64,000 nt of DNA from Ruminococcus sp. (GTDB taxonomy: Bacteria > Bacillota > Clostridia > Oscillospirales > Ruminococcaceae). Under the pieces are notes generated by a model that searched no databases, was not told where the DNA came from, and worked only from the letters and a program-made list of their open reading frames with translations. A program made the translations under genes and the position numbers. The first letter of the stretch is position 1, and every line of letters starts with the position of its first letter. Below are positions 16,468-24,227 of this stretch, piece after piece. The stretch lies in the NCBI GenBank assembly GCA_029062165.1, contig JAIDQQ010000017.1, forward strand, positions 43,714 through 107,713. The letters are read 5' to 3'.

Positions 16468-17923
16468 AGCGATAATGATTCAGGGAACAATGTCAAACGT
16501 CGGAAAAAGCTTTTTTTCGGCGGCTGTATGCAGAATTTTCAGACAGGACGGCTATTCCTGTGCGCCGTTCAAATCGCAGAATATGGCGTTAAATTCGTAC
16601 ATTACCGCCGACGGTCACGAAATCGGGCGTGCTCAGGCAATGCAGGCGGAATCTGCCGGAATACAGCCATCTGTGCTTATGAATCCCATTTTGTTGAAGC
16701 CTACCACCGACACCGATTCACAGGTGATTGTCAACGGCGAACCCGTCGGAAACATGACCGCAAGGGAGTATTTTCGGCGAAAAACAGCCTTTATTCCGGA
16801 TATAATGAGGGCTTATAACGAACTCGCCGGAAGTCACGATATTATCGTGATTGAGGGGGCTGGAAGTCCGGTTGAGCTGAATCTGAAACAGAACGATATT
16901 GTCAATATGGGAATGGCAAAATTTGCCGAATCACCGGTAATTCTCGTCGGTGATATAGACCGTGGCGGTATTTTTGCCCAGCTAATCGGCACGCTGAATC
17001 TCCTTGAATCCGACGAACTTAGTATGATTAAGGGGCTTGTCGTGAACAAGTTTCGGGGTGATAAAACGCTTTTCAACAGCGGGGCGGAAATTCTCCGGCA
17101 ACGTGCGAATAAGGCGGTTTTAGGCGTTATTCCGTACATTTCGTGCGATATTGAGGACGAGGACAGCCTTTCTGACAAACTTGTTAAAAATTCTTACGGA
17201 ATTATCAATATTGCGGTTGTGAAACTTCCGAAAATGTCAAATTTCACCGATTTTGACGTGTTTTCGCAGTATGACGGCGTATGTGTCCGATATGTTTCGA
17301 GATGTCATGAACTCGAAAACGCCGATTTTATCGTGATTCCCGGCACAAAAAGTACTATTTCCGACATGAAATGGTTGCGTGAAAGCGGTATGGAAACTAT
17401 GATAAAAAAGGCTGTAAACAGCGGAAAATCAGTTTTCGGGATATGTGGTGGCTATCAGATTTTAGGGAAAAAAATTTCTGACCCTGACGGTGTCGAAAAC
17501 GGCGGAACTATTGCCGGAATGGGTCTTCTTGACTGCGAAACAATTTTCACGCCGGAAAAAATTATGCGACAGATTACCGGTAAATTTGCCGGAATATCGG
17601 GTTTTTTTGACTGCCTGACCGGTACGGAATTTGATGGTTATGAAATTCATATGGGCAGGACTGAAAATCATGAAAAAAATCTGACTTCCGTGGGTGGTTC
17701 GCAGAAAGGTAACGTTTACGGAAGCTACGTCCACGGAATTTTCGACGGCGTTGTAGCAGAAAAAATTGTTAAAAGACTTTACAAAGAAAAAAATATGACA
17801 TATTCCGGCGAATGTATTGACCGCCGGACGTACAAAGAGAGACAATTTGACATTCTCGCTGACAGTGTCCGCAATAATATAAATATGGATATGTTATATA
17901 AAATAATTGAAAGAGGTATTTAA
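16460..17923 (+). CDS. cbiP: cobyric acid synthase CbiP (CobQ)
   Basis: Amidates four peripheral carboxylates (b, d, e, g) of the adenosylated a,c-diamide using glutamine and ATP. The P-loop IMIQGTMSNVGKSFFSAAVC lies at the N-terminus, KSQNMALNSYITADGHEIGR follows, the glutaminase cysteine is in VFGICGGYQILGKKI near residue 327, and the partner histidine is in YGSYVHGIFDG near residue 421. A TTG start at 16460 with GAGGAGGG upstream gives an 8-nt overlap with cobD. 487 aa, normal. Confidence 0.95.
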   Translation: MAKAIMIQGTMSNVGKSFFSAAVCRIFRQDGYSCAPFKSQNMALNSYITADGHEIGRAQAMQAESAGIQPSVLMNPILLKPTTDTDSQVIVNGEPVGNMTAREYFRRKTAFIPDIMRAYNELAGSHDIIVIEGAGSPVELNLKQNDIVNMGMAKFAESPVILVGDIDRGGIFAQLIGTLNLLESDELSMIKGLVVNKFRGDKTLFNSGAEILRQRANKAVLGVIPYISCDIEDEDSLSDKLVKNSYGIINIAVVKLPKMSNFTDFDVFSQYDGVCVRYVSRCHELENADFIVIPGTKSTISDMKWLRESGMETMIKKAVNSGKSVFGICGGYQILGKKISDPDGVENGGTIAGMGLLDCETIFTPEKIMRQITGKFAGISGFFDCLTGTEFDGYEIHMGRTENHEKNLTSVGGSQKGNVYGSYVHGIFDGVVAEKIVKRLYKEKNMTYSGECIDRRTYKERQFDILADSVRNNINMDMLYKIIERGI

Positions 17924-17926
17924 ATA

Positions 17927-18553
17927 ATGGATATTGAATATATCTTACCGGATAAGATAGAAAAAAGAAGTTTTCAGATTATTGAAAATGAACTCGGCGA
18001 CAGAAAAATTCCCGAAGATGTCAAGCCGATAGTCCTGCGTGCGATTCATACAACCGCCGATTTTGACTATTACGAAAATATGTTCTTTTCTGAAAACGTC
18101 GTCACAAAAGCCCTCGAAACCTTGAAAAGCGGGGCTGTAATCGTCACTGATACGAACATGGCAAAGTCCGGAATTAACCGGAAATCCCTCGAAAAATTGG
18201 ACTGTGAAGTGTGTTGTTTCATGGCTGATGCCGACGTTGCGGAGCGTGCAAAAATCAACAAAACTACTCGGGCAGTTGCCTCGGTTGACAAGGCATCAGA
18301 ACTGAAAAAACCGGTAATTTATGCCGTCGGGAACGCTCCCACCGCCCTGCTTAGACTGTGCGAACACATCGAAAAAAGAACGTTTATTCCGGAAATTGTC
18401 ATAGGTGTGCCGGTTGGTTTTGTGAATGTAATTCAGTCAAAAGAATTGATTATTAAAAGCGGTGTTCCGTGTATCGTCGCAAGAGGACGTAAGGGCGGTA
18501 GTAACGTTGCGGCGGCTATTTGTAATGCTTTACTATATATGTGTGAAAAATAA
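17927..18553 (+). CDS. cbiC: precorrin-8X / cobalt-precorrin-8 methylmutase CbiC (CobH)
   Basis: Moves the C11 methyl group to C12 to give (cob)yrinate. The conserved catalytic histidine is in RAIHTTADFDYYENM near residue 43. VITDTNMAKSGI near residue 72 and YAVGNAPTALLRLCEHI near residue 130 are family blocks, and IVARGRKGGSNVAAAICNAL is the C-terminal block. 208 aa. It is the last gene of the co-directional biosynthetic series, 3 nt after cbiP; no clear hairpin terminator follows it before the riboswitch leader. Confidence 0.95.
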   Translation: MDIEYILPDKIEKRSFQIIENELGDRKIPEDVKPIVLRAIHTTADFDYYENMFFSENVVTKALETLKSGAVIVTDTNMAKSGINRKSLEKLDCEVCCFMADADVAERAKINKTTRAVASVDKASELKKPVIYAVGNAPTALLRLCEHIEKRTFIPEIVIGVPVGFVNVIQSKELIIKSGVPCIVARGRKGGSNVAAAICNALLYMCEK

Positions 18554-18593
18554 TGTATATTTTTGTACAGAATGTGTATTTTTCTTAAAATGC

Positions 18594-18622
18594 TTGCAAT
18601 TGTTTCAGAAACATGATACAAT
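18594..18622 (+). promoter_or_regulatory. SigmaA-type promoter for the riboswitch leader
   Basis: TTGCAA (18594-18599) and TACAAT (18617-18622) are separated by 17 bp, about 30 nt before the start of the cobalamin riboswitch fold. It lies just downstream of cbiC and would give the import module its own transcript. Confidence 0.6.
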
Positions 18623-18654
18623 AAAAATGTGAAGTCACAAAATTTAATAAGTAG

Positions 18655-18850
18655 ACCGGTGCTTCTGTCGCTTTGTGTGGTCAGGAGGTAAAAGGGAAAC
18701 AGGTGCGAATCCTGTGCGAACTCGTCACTGTAAACGGGGAGTTGGCGACATTTTCGCCGTGGTTTTCACGGTGAAGTCACTGAAATTTTCGGGAAGGCTG
18801 TCGTTCAATGTTAATCCGCAAGTCAGGAAACCTGCCGGTATACTGGTACG
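18655..18850 (+). promoter_or_regulatory. cobalamin (adenosylcobalamin-type) riboswitch
   Basis: The conserved blocks of the cobalamin aptamer appear in order: AAAAGGGAA (around 18690), a GGTGCGAATCCTGTGC-like stretch, CACTGTAAACGGGGAG (18726 on), AAGTCACTG followed by GGGAAGG (around 18774-18797), and the B12-box region AATCCGCAAGTCAGGAAACC (18812-18831) plus TGCCG. It precedes the lipoprotein cbiK and importer genes, so those genes are probably shut down when cobalamin is plentiful. A short ORF through this region is not a gene. Confidence 0.93.
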
Positions 18851-18934
18851 GAAAATTTTTATTTTCAAAATCACGAGGGCTTGATTGTACTGTTTTAGGC
18901 TGTGCTTTTTAGTACGGTCTGCTTTGCAATGCTT

Positions 18935-18960
18935 TCTGCCGTGTGCGGAGGGCTTTTTTT
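18935..18960 (+). terminator. candidate riboswitch-controlled terminator hairpin
   Basis: TCTGCCG (18935-18941) can pair with CGGAGGG (18946-18952) with G-U pairs and one mismatch around a TGTG loop, followed by seven T residues. Its place between aptamer and cbiK start fits an expression platform; the stem is only moderate. Confidence 0.5.
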
Positions 18961-18999
18961 GCAGAATACAACTGCCTTTCTGAAAGAAAGGACTTATTA

Positions 19000-20010
19000 A
19001 TGAAAAAATTTAATTTTATACTTTGCCTTGCTATTACAGGGTCTCTCCTGACGGCTTGTGGCGATAATTCCGAAAATTCCACACTGGAATCTTCCGTCGC
19101 TGAAACTCAGGCAACAACCACAACTGAAAAGTCGGAGGAATCACCGGAAGAGGTCGATGACGAAGAAAACTACGAGACCGGTGACGCCTCACTTGATAAT
19201 ATCAGGAATCAGGACGGAATCGGCGACAATGAACTTCTTGTTGTGAGTTTCGGAACGAGTTTCAACGACAGTCGCCGGTTGACCATCGGTGCGATTGAAA
19301 ACGCCTTGGAATCGGCGTTTCCGGACTTTTCGGTAAGACGTGGATTTACCGCCAACATAATTATTGACCACGTTCAGCGACGTGACGGAATACTTATCGA
19401 CGACGTGAAAAACGCTCTTGACAGGGCTGTTGAAAACGAGGTCAGAACGCTTGTTGTCCAGCCAACCCACCTTATGAACGGCTTTGAATACAACGATATT
19501 GTCGACGAGGTTGCACAGTATTCCGACGCTTTTGAAAAAGTCGTTTTCGGCGAACCGCTTCTTACGAGCGACGACGATTTCAGACGAGTGGAGCAGGCTA
19601 TTGTTGACTGGACTTCCGATTACGATGACGGCAAAACCGCTATATGTTTCATGGGTCACGGCACGGAAGCGGAATCGAATGGAATTTACCGTAAAATGCA
19701 GGATTTGCTGACCGCTGACGGCTATGAAAATTATTTTATCGGTACGGTTGAAGCCGAACCGTCGCTTGAAAACGTCGTGAAATCGGTAAAAAACGGCAGT
19801 TACGAACGTGTTGTTTTAGAACCGCTTATGGTTGTCTGCGGTGACCACGCTAATAATGATATGGCAGGTGATGACCCTGATTCATGGAAATCTGTATTTG
19901 AGGCGGAGGGCTATGAAGTCGAGTGCATTATGAGAGGTCTCGGCGAAAATGCCGATATTCAGCAGATTTATGTTGACCATGCACAGACGGCTATTAATTC
20001 AATAAATTAA
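19000..20010 (+). CDS. cbiK: lipoprotein sirohydrochlorin cobaltochelatase, CbiK type
   Basis: Chelatase of the CbiK class, which inserts Co2+ into sirohydrochlorin at the start of the anaerobic B12 pathway. The N-terminus is a lipoprotein signal ending in LLTAC (Cys20), followed by an acidic Ser/Thr/Glu linker to about residue 75, so the enzyme should sit outside the membrane. Metal-site candidates are His220 (CFMGHGTEAE), Glu251 (GTVEAEPS) and His283 (VCGDHANND). Their spacing of 31 and 32 matches the His/Glu/His set known for Salmonella CbiK. The ATG at 19000 with GAAAGGAC is preferred over 18943. First gene under the riboswitch. A periplasmic CbiK is known in Desulfovibrio; the substrate of a surface-anchored form could instead be another tetrapyrrole. 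Confidence 0.9.
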   Translation: MKKFNFILCLAITGSLLTACGDNSENSTLESSVAETQATTTTEKSEESPEEVDDEENYETGDASLDNIRNQDGIGDNELLVVSFGTSFNDSRRLTIGAIENALESAFPDFSVRRGFTANIIIDHVQRRDGILIDDVKNALDRAVENEVRTLVVQPTHLMNGFEYNDIVDEVAQYSDAFEKVVFGEPLLTSDDDFRRVEQAIVDWTSDYDDGKTAICFMGHGTEAESNGIYRKMQDLLTADGYENYFIGTVEAEPSLENVVKSVKNGSYERVVLEPLMVVCGDHANNDMAGDDPDSWKSVFEAEGYEVECIMRGLGENADIQQIYVDHAQTAINSIN

Positions 20011-20019
20011 ATAAATCCG

Positions 20020-20050
20020 GCGGAGGAGGAAACTTTCTCCGCTGTTTTTT
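20020..20050 (+). terminator. hairpin with T-run between cbiK and the next lipoprotein gene
   Basis: GCGGAGGA (20020-20027) pairs with TTCTCCGC (20035-20042) around a 7-nt loop, followed by TG and six T residues. As it sits inside an apparent operon, it probably causes partial termination, lowering importer relative to chelatase expression. Confidence 0.6.
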
Positions 20051-20061
20051 GTGAGGTAATT

Positions 20062-20904
20062 ATGAAAAAATTAATATTTTTATTTTTAATGCTGACGGCT
20101 CTTGTTTCGTGTGGTGAGACCGCTGAAAATACGTCAACGGCGGAAAAACAGCCGAAAACCGTCGCTCCTGTTGAAGTCGTTGAGGAGGGCATGACACCTG
20201 TATATGCCGACGCACTCAAAGACGGAGTTTATCCGGTGGAAGTAACTTCCAGTTCGTCGATGTTCAAAATTACGGCCTGTGAAATTACTGTTGAAAACGG
20301 TACAATGTCAGCGGAAATGTCAATGTCGGGAAAGGGCTATAAATGGCTGTTTATGGGCGACGGCAACACCGCTGAAACGTCGCCGGAAAGCGATTACATA
20401 CCATTCACCGAGGAAGACGGCGTACATAAGTTCACCGTACCGGTTGAGGCACTCGACAAGGGCATTACCTGCTCGGCGTTCAGTGCGAAAAAAGAAACGT
20501 GGTATGACCGTACAATTTTATTCCGTGCGGATTCCTTACCGGCGGAAGCGTTTGTCAACGCCGGAAATACCATAGAATCGCTTGGAATTGCGGACGGCGA
20601 ATACACAGTTGAAGTCACACTTGAGGGCGGTTCGGGAAAATCCGGAATATATCCGCATACAAAGATGACAGTAAAAGACGGTCAGGCGACGGCACGTATT
20701 ATATGGACAAGCAGTAATTACGATTACATGGTTATTGATAATGAACAATACCTGCCGTCAGAAGATACTGAAAATTCAACATTTGATATTCCTGTAAGTA
20801 AATTTGATATGAAGATACCTGTATTAGCAGATACCACTGCTATGAGTACACCGCATGAAATAGAGTATACGCTTTATTTCGATTCTTCGACTATAGTTAA
20901 ATGA
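20062..20904 (+). CDS. lipoprotein with two NEAT-like beta domains
   Basis: A 280-residue predicted lipoprotein (signal ending LVSC, Cys17). The body contains two similar units, starting at KDGVYPVEVTSSSSMFKIT (about residue 53) and DGEYTVEVTLEGGSGKSGIY (about residue 179). Each has a TVENGT / TVKDGQ turn and an aromatic strand (KGYKWLFMGD, SNYDYMVIDNEQY). The layout resembles NEAT-type or related iron/heme-binding beta-sandwich domains, but that is inference from pattern only. Lying between a surface chelatase and a BtuF-like protein, it is a plausible tetrapyrrole-binding or relay protein. Its stop overlaps the next ATG as ATGA. Confidence 0.75.
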   Translation: MKKLIFLFLMLTALVSCGETAENTSTAEKQPKTVAPVEVVEEGMTPVYADALKDGVYPVEVTSSSSMFKITACEITVENGTMSAEMSMSGKGYKWLFMGDGNTAETSPESDYIPFTEEDGVHKFTVPVEALDKGITCSAFSAKKETWYDRTILFRADSLPAEAFVNAGNTIESLGIADGEYTVEVTLEGGSGKSGIYPHTKMTVKDGQATARIIWTSSNYDYMVIDNEQYLPSEDTENSTFDIPVSKFDMKIPVLADTTAMSTPHEIEYTLYFDSSTIVK

Positions 20905-22019
20905 TTATGAAATTAATGAAATTTATTTTGATTTTAATTCCGGTTATGATTCTGTGTGCGTGTGGTACGGAAAAATCTTCTGAAAACGGACATTCAGGGA
21001 CAGAAATTCCGCTTACGTATGCCGAACAGTTTTCAATTTACGAAAATTCCGATGGTACATATGAAATAAATATCGCAGACGGTCAGAAATTTATTTTTGT
21101 TCCGGACGGTACGGAAAAGCCGGAAAATACCGATATTCCGGTAATTTTTCAGCCGGAAAATATATATGTGTCAGCTTCGTCGGCTATGGATTTATTCGAC
21201 GGCATAGACGCACTCGGAAATGTAAAAATGACCTCTACCAAAATTAACGACTGGAAACTTCCGGCGGTTGAAAAAGCCCTTGAATCCGGAGATATTCAGT
21301 ATATCGGGAAGTATAACGCCCCCGATTTTGAGGCGATAATTTCAGGTGATTGTGATTTAGCTGTTGAATCAACTATGATTTATCACAGTCCGGAGACCAA
21401 AGAACAACTCGAAAACCTCGGTATTCCGGTAATTGTAGAGCGTTCAAGTTACGAAAGCCACCCTTTAGGACGTTTTGAATGGATTAAACTTTACGGACTT
21501 ATTACCGGAAATTTTGAAAAGTCAGTTGAATTTTTCGACGATAAGACAAAAATTTTTGAAGAAGTAGTTTCTGACGAAATTTCCGGACAAAAACCGGTTG
21601 TAGCGTTTTTCTATATTACTGGTAATGGTGCGGTGAATGTCCGTAAGACCGGCGACTACATTTCAAAGATGATAGAACTTGCCGGAGGAACATATATTTT
21701 CACGGCGGAAGACCTCGGCACAGACGAAAACGCCCTGTCTACAATGAATATGGATATGGAAACTTTCTACGAAAAAGCCCATGACGCCGACATTATAATA
21801 TATAACAGCACCATCGACGGCGAACTTGAAAGTATACAACAGCTTACCGAAAAAAATGGTCTGCTGAAAGATTTCAGAGCCGTTCAGACCGGTAATGTAT
21901 GGTGTACCGGCAGGAATATGTTTCAACAGACTACAGGTATGTGCGATATGATAAGAGATTTTCACCTTATTATCGCCGGAAATAATGAAAATCCCACTTT
22001 TCTGAAAAAACTTGAATAA
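20901..22019 (+). CDS. ABC transporter substrate-binding lipoprotein, BtuF/FecB-like
   Basis: A 372-residue periplasmic-binding-protein-like lipoprotein (lipobox ILCAC). The fold is suggested by NIYVSASSAMDLFDGIDAL near residue 90, by the segment around PVVAFFYITGNGAVNVRKTG near residue 233, and by DADIIIYNSTIDGELESI near residue 295, all typical of class III binding proteins for vitamin B12, siderophores and heme. No clear Shine-Dalgarno precedes the ATG at 20901; translation is probably coupled to the upstream gene (ATGA), and ATG 20907 is an alternative. Permease and ATPase genes follow. Confidence 0.88.
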   Translation: MIMKLMKFILILIPVMILCACGTEKSSENGHSGTEIPLTYAEQFSIYENSDGTYEINIADGQKFIFVPDGTEKPENTDIPVIFQPENIYVSASSAMDLFDGIDALGNVKMTSTKINDWKLPAVEKALESGDIQYIGKYNAPDFEAIISGDCDLAVESTMIYHSPETKEQLENLGIPVIVERSSYESHPLGRFEWIKLYGLITGNFEKSVEFFDDKTKIFEEVVSDEISGQKPVVAFFYITGNGAVNVRKTGDYISKMIELAGGTYIFTAEDLGTDENALSTMNMDMETFYEKAHDADIIIYNSTIDGELESIQQLTEKNGLLKDFRAVQTGNVWCTGRNMFQQTTGMCDMIRDFHLIIAGNNENPTFLKKLE

Positions 22020-22040
22020 AAAAACAGGGGAGGAATGTCC

Positions 22041-23054
22041 ATGAAAAGAAAAGTCCGATATATAACCGGTTTTTCGGTAATTTCTGCCGGACTTGTAATA
22101 TTGTTTTTCGTAAGTCTCGCCTGTGGAAGCGTTAAATTTTCGCTTACGGAAATAACAGAAATACTTTCCGGAAAAGGCGATAATACAGGAAAAAACATAA
22201 TATTTCAGATAAGACTTCCACGTGTGACGGCGTCAGTATTACTGGGTGGGGCGTTATCGGTATCGGGATTTCTGTTGCAGACTTTTTTTTCAAATCCGAT
22301 AGCCAGCCCATTTGTACTGGGAATATCTTCCGGAGCGAAGTTAGCAACTGCTGTTGTAATGATATTCTGTACCGGACGTGGAATAATACTCGGTTCAGTA
22401 TCGCTTGTGCTGTCGGCATTTGTGGGGGCGATGTCGGCGACAGGTTTTATACTGGCAATTTCCGGACGTGTGAAAAATATGTCGGTACTGGTTGTATGCG
22501 GAGTTATGGTGGGATATATCTGCACGGCGGTGACGGATATAATAATAAATTTTGCGGACGATTCAAACATAATAAATCTCCATAACTGGTCAGTCGGGAG
22601 TTTTTCCGGTACGGACTGGGACGACATAAAAGTTATATCCGTGATAGTGACAGTCTGTGTGATAATGGCATTTCTGCTGTCGAAACCCATGAACGCCTAT
22701 CAGATAGGCGAGGGATATGCCTTGAATATGGGCGTGAATGTAAAACTGTTCCGGTTGGAAGTAATATTGTTGTCAAGTATATTGTCTGCTTGCGTAACCG
22801 CATTTGCAGGAGTTGTATCGTTTGTCGGGATAGCCGTTCCGCATATAGTCAAGTCGCTTTTCGGGACGGCGAAACCGATAGTCATAATACCGGCGTGTTT
22901 TCTTGGCGGAGGGTGTTTCTGTCTTTTATGTGACCTCATAGCACGTACATTATTTTCGCCCACGGAGCTTGGAATAAGTTCCGTTACGGCGGTATTCGGT
23001 GTGCCTGTAGTCCTGTGGGTAATGCTTGGAAAACGTCGGAGGACAGCGTTATGA
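22041..23054 (+). CDS. ABC transporter permease, FecCD/BtuC family
   Basis: A multi-helix permease of 337 residues. IIFQIRLPRVTASVLLGGAL near residue 55 and SNPIASPFVLGISSGAKLAT near residue 86 are signature blocks of the BtuC/FecCD family, as is VGIAVPHIVKSLFGTAKP near residue 263. ATG 22041 is chosen over the in-frame ATG at 22035 because GGGGAGG (22027-22033) is properly spaced only from 22041. Overlaps the ATPase gene by ATGA. With its neighbours it would import a corrinoid or related metal-tetrapyrrole. Confidence 0.9.
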   Translation: MKRKVRYITGFSVISAGLVILFFVSLACGSVKFSLTEITEILSGKGDNTGKNIIFQIRLPRVTASVLLGGALSVSGFLLQTFFSNPIASPFVLGISSGAKLATAVVMIFCTGRGIILGSVSLVLSAFVGAMSATGFILAISGRVKNMSVLVVCGVMVGYICTAVTDIIINFADDSNIINLHNWSVGSFSGTDWDDIKVISVIVTVCVIMAFLLSKPMNAYQIGEGYALNMGVNVKLFRLEVILLSSILSACVTAFAGVVSFVGIAVPHIVKSLFGTAKPIVIIPACFLGGGCFCLLCDLIARTLFSPTELGISSVTAVFGVPVVLWVMLGKRRRTAL

Positions 23055-24148
23055 GTGTACTTAATACAGAAAAACTTTCCGTCGGATACGGAAAGAAAAT
23101 AGTTGTAGGAGATATAACCCTTGAATTAAGAAAAGGCGAAATTTTAACGCTAATCGGGGCGAACGGTTCAGGGAAATCAACCATTCTGAAAAGTATATTA
23201 ATGCAGTTGAAGAAGATTTCTGGCGATATATATATAGAAAATAGAAATATAGAAAAAATAAGACTTTCGGAAATAGCAAGAAAAATATCCGCCGTTATGA
23301 CCGAACGAATCGCACCGGAACTGATGACCTGTAGTGAGGTTGTTGAATCCGGACGTTATCCGTATACGAATAATTTAGGTATTCTTTCTGCGGAAGACAA
23401 GGAAAAAGTCCGTGAAGCTATGGAACTCGTCGGGGTTGAAGACCTTGCTTTTACGTCGTTCAGCCACGTCAGCGACGGTCAGCGACAGAGAATAATGTTA
23501 GCAAGGGCAATATGTCAGGACACTGAAATACTTGTCCTCGACGAGCCTACTTCATTTCTTGACATACATCACAAAATAGAATTACTGAATATTCTACAGA
23601 AATTAGTACGTGAAAAAAATCTTGCTGTTATAATGTCACTGCACGAACTCGATTTAGCACAGAAAATATCCAATAGAATAGTATGTATAAATAACAGTAT
23701 CGCTGAACGTACCGGCACACCGGAGGAAATTTTTTCCGGAAAATATATCGCTGAAATTTACGGCATGAAAGAAGAATCATTTGATTATACATTCTGTTCC
23801 GCCGAACTGGAAAAGCCGTCAGGGAATCCGGAAGTATTTGTGATAGCCGGTGGAAGTCCGGATATTTACCGCAGACTTCAGCGGAAAAACATTCCGTTTG
23901 CGGTGGGAGTTATTCACGAAAACACAGCAGAATATCCGGTAGTAAAGGCACTGGCGACTGAAATCATAACTGAAAACCCGTTTGAATCGGTAAGCAACGA
24001 ATCCATTGAAAAAGCCCTTGAAATCATGAAAAAATGTCATACAGTGATAAATAACTGTCAGACATTCGGTACTATGAACAGTAAAAACGCCGTACTTGTT
24101 GAAACCGCTGAAAAAACAGGTCTGATAAAAAAACAGGTGGATATTTAA
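23051..24148 (+). CDS. ABC transporter ATPase, BtuD/FecE-like, with a C-terminal extra domain
   Basis: Residues 1-245 are a canonical ATPase: Walker A LTLIGANGSGKSTILKSIL, signature FSHVSDGQRQRIMLARAI, Walker B EILVLDEPTSFLDIHHKIE, H-loop VIMSLHELDLAQ. About 115 further residues (250-365) follow, beginning PEVFVIAGGSPDIYRRLQ and ending near AVLVETAEKTG, with a Rossmann-like alternation of strands and helices. That domain is absent from ordinary BtuD and may be regulatory. The ATG at 23051 (GGAGGA upstream, ATGA overlap) is the start, not 23015. The last codons form part of the terminator stem. Confidence 0.9.
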   Translation: MSVLNTEKLSVGYGKKIVVGDITLELRKGEILTLIGANGSGKSTILKSILMQLKKISGDIYIENRNIEKIRLSEIARKISAVMTERIAPELMTCSEVVESGRYPYTNNLGILSAEDKEKVREAMELVGVEDLAFTSFSHVSDGQRQRIMLARAICQDTEILVLDEPTSFLDIHHKIELLNILQKLVREKNLAVIMSLHELDLAQKISNRIVCINNSIAERTGTPEEIFSGKYIAEIYGMKEESFDYTFCSAELEKPSGNPEVFVIAGGSPDIYRRLQRKNIPFAVGVIHENTAEYPVVKALATEIITENPFESVSNESIEKALEIMKKCHTVINNCQTFGTMNSKNAVLVETAEKTGLIKKQVDI

Positions 24149-24162
24149 TCTACCTGTTTTTT
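24131..24162 (+). terminator. Rho-independent terminator of the import operon
   Basis: AAACAGGTGGAT (24131-24142) pairs with ATCTACCTGTTT (24148-24159) with a single G-T pair, followed by a T-run. The stem overlaps the stop codon of the ATPase gene. Confidence 0.88.
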
Positions 24163-24163
24163 C

Positions 24164-24192
24164 TTGATTTTTTTGTCATTCCGGTGTATAAT
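24164..24192 (+). promoter_or_regulatory. SigmaA-type promoter for the M6 protease/dockerin gene
   Basis: TTGATT (24164-24169) and TATAAT (24187-24192) are separated by 17 bp, 36 nt before the TTG start. Confidence 0.72.
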
Positions 24193-24227
24193 ATTAGTAA
24201 TAATAAACGGAAAGGAGCAGGATATAA

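Noticed and set aside
18675..18884. 69-codon open frame on the + strand
   Set aside because: It lies entirely inside the cobalamin riboswitch; the conserved RNA blocks explain the sequence and there is no RBS.
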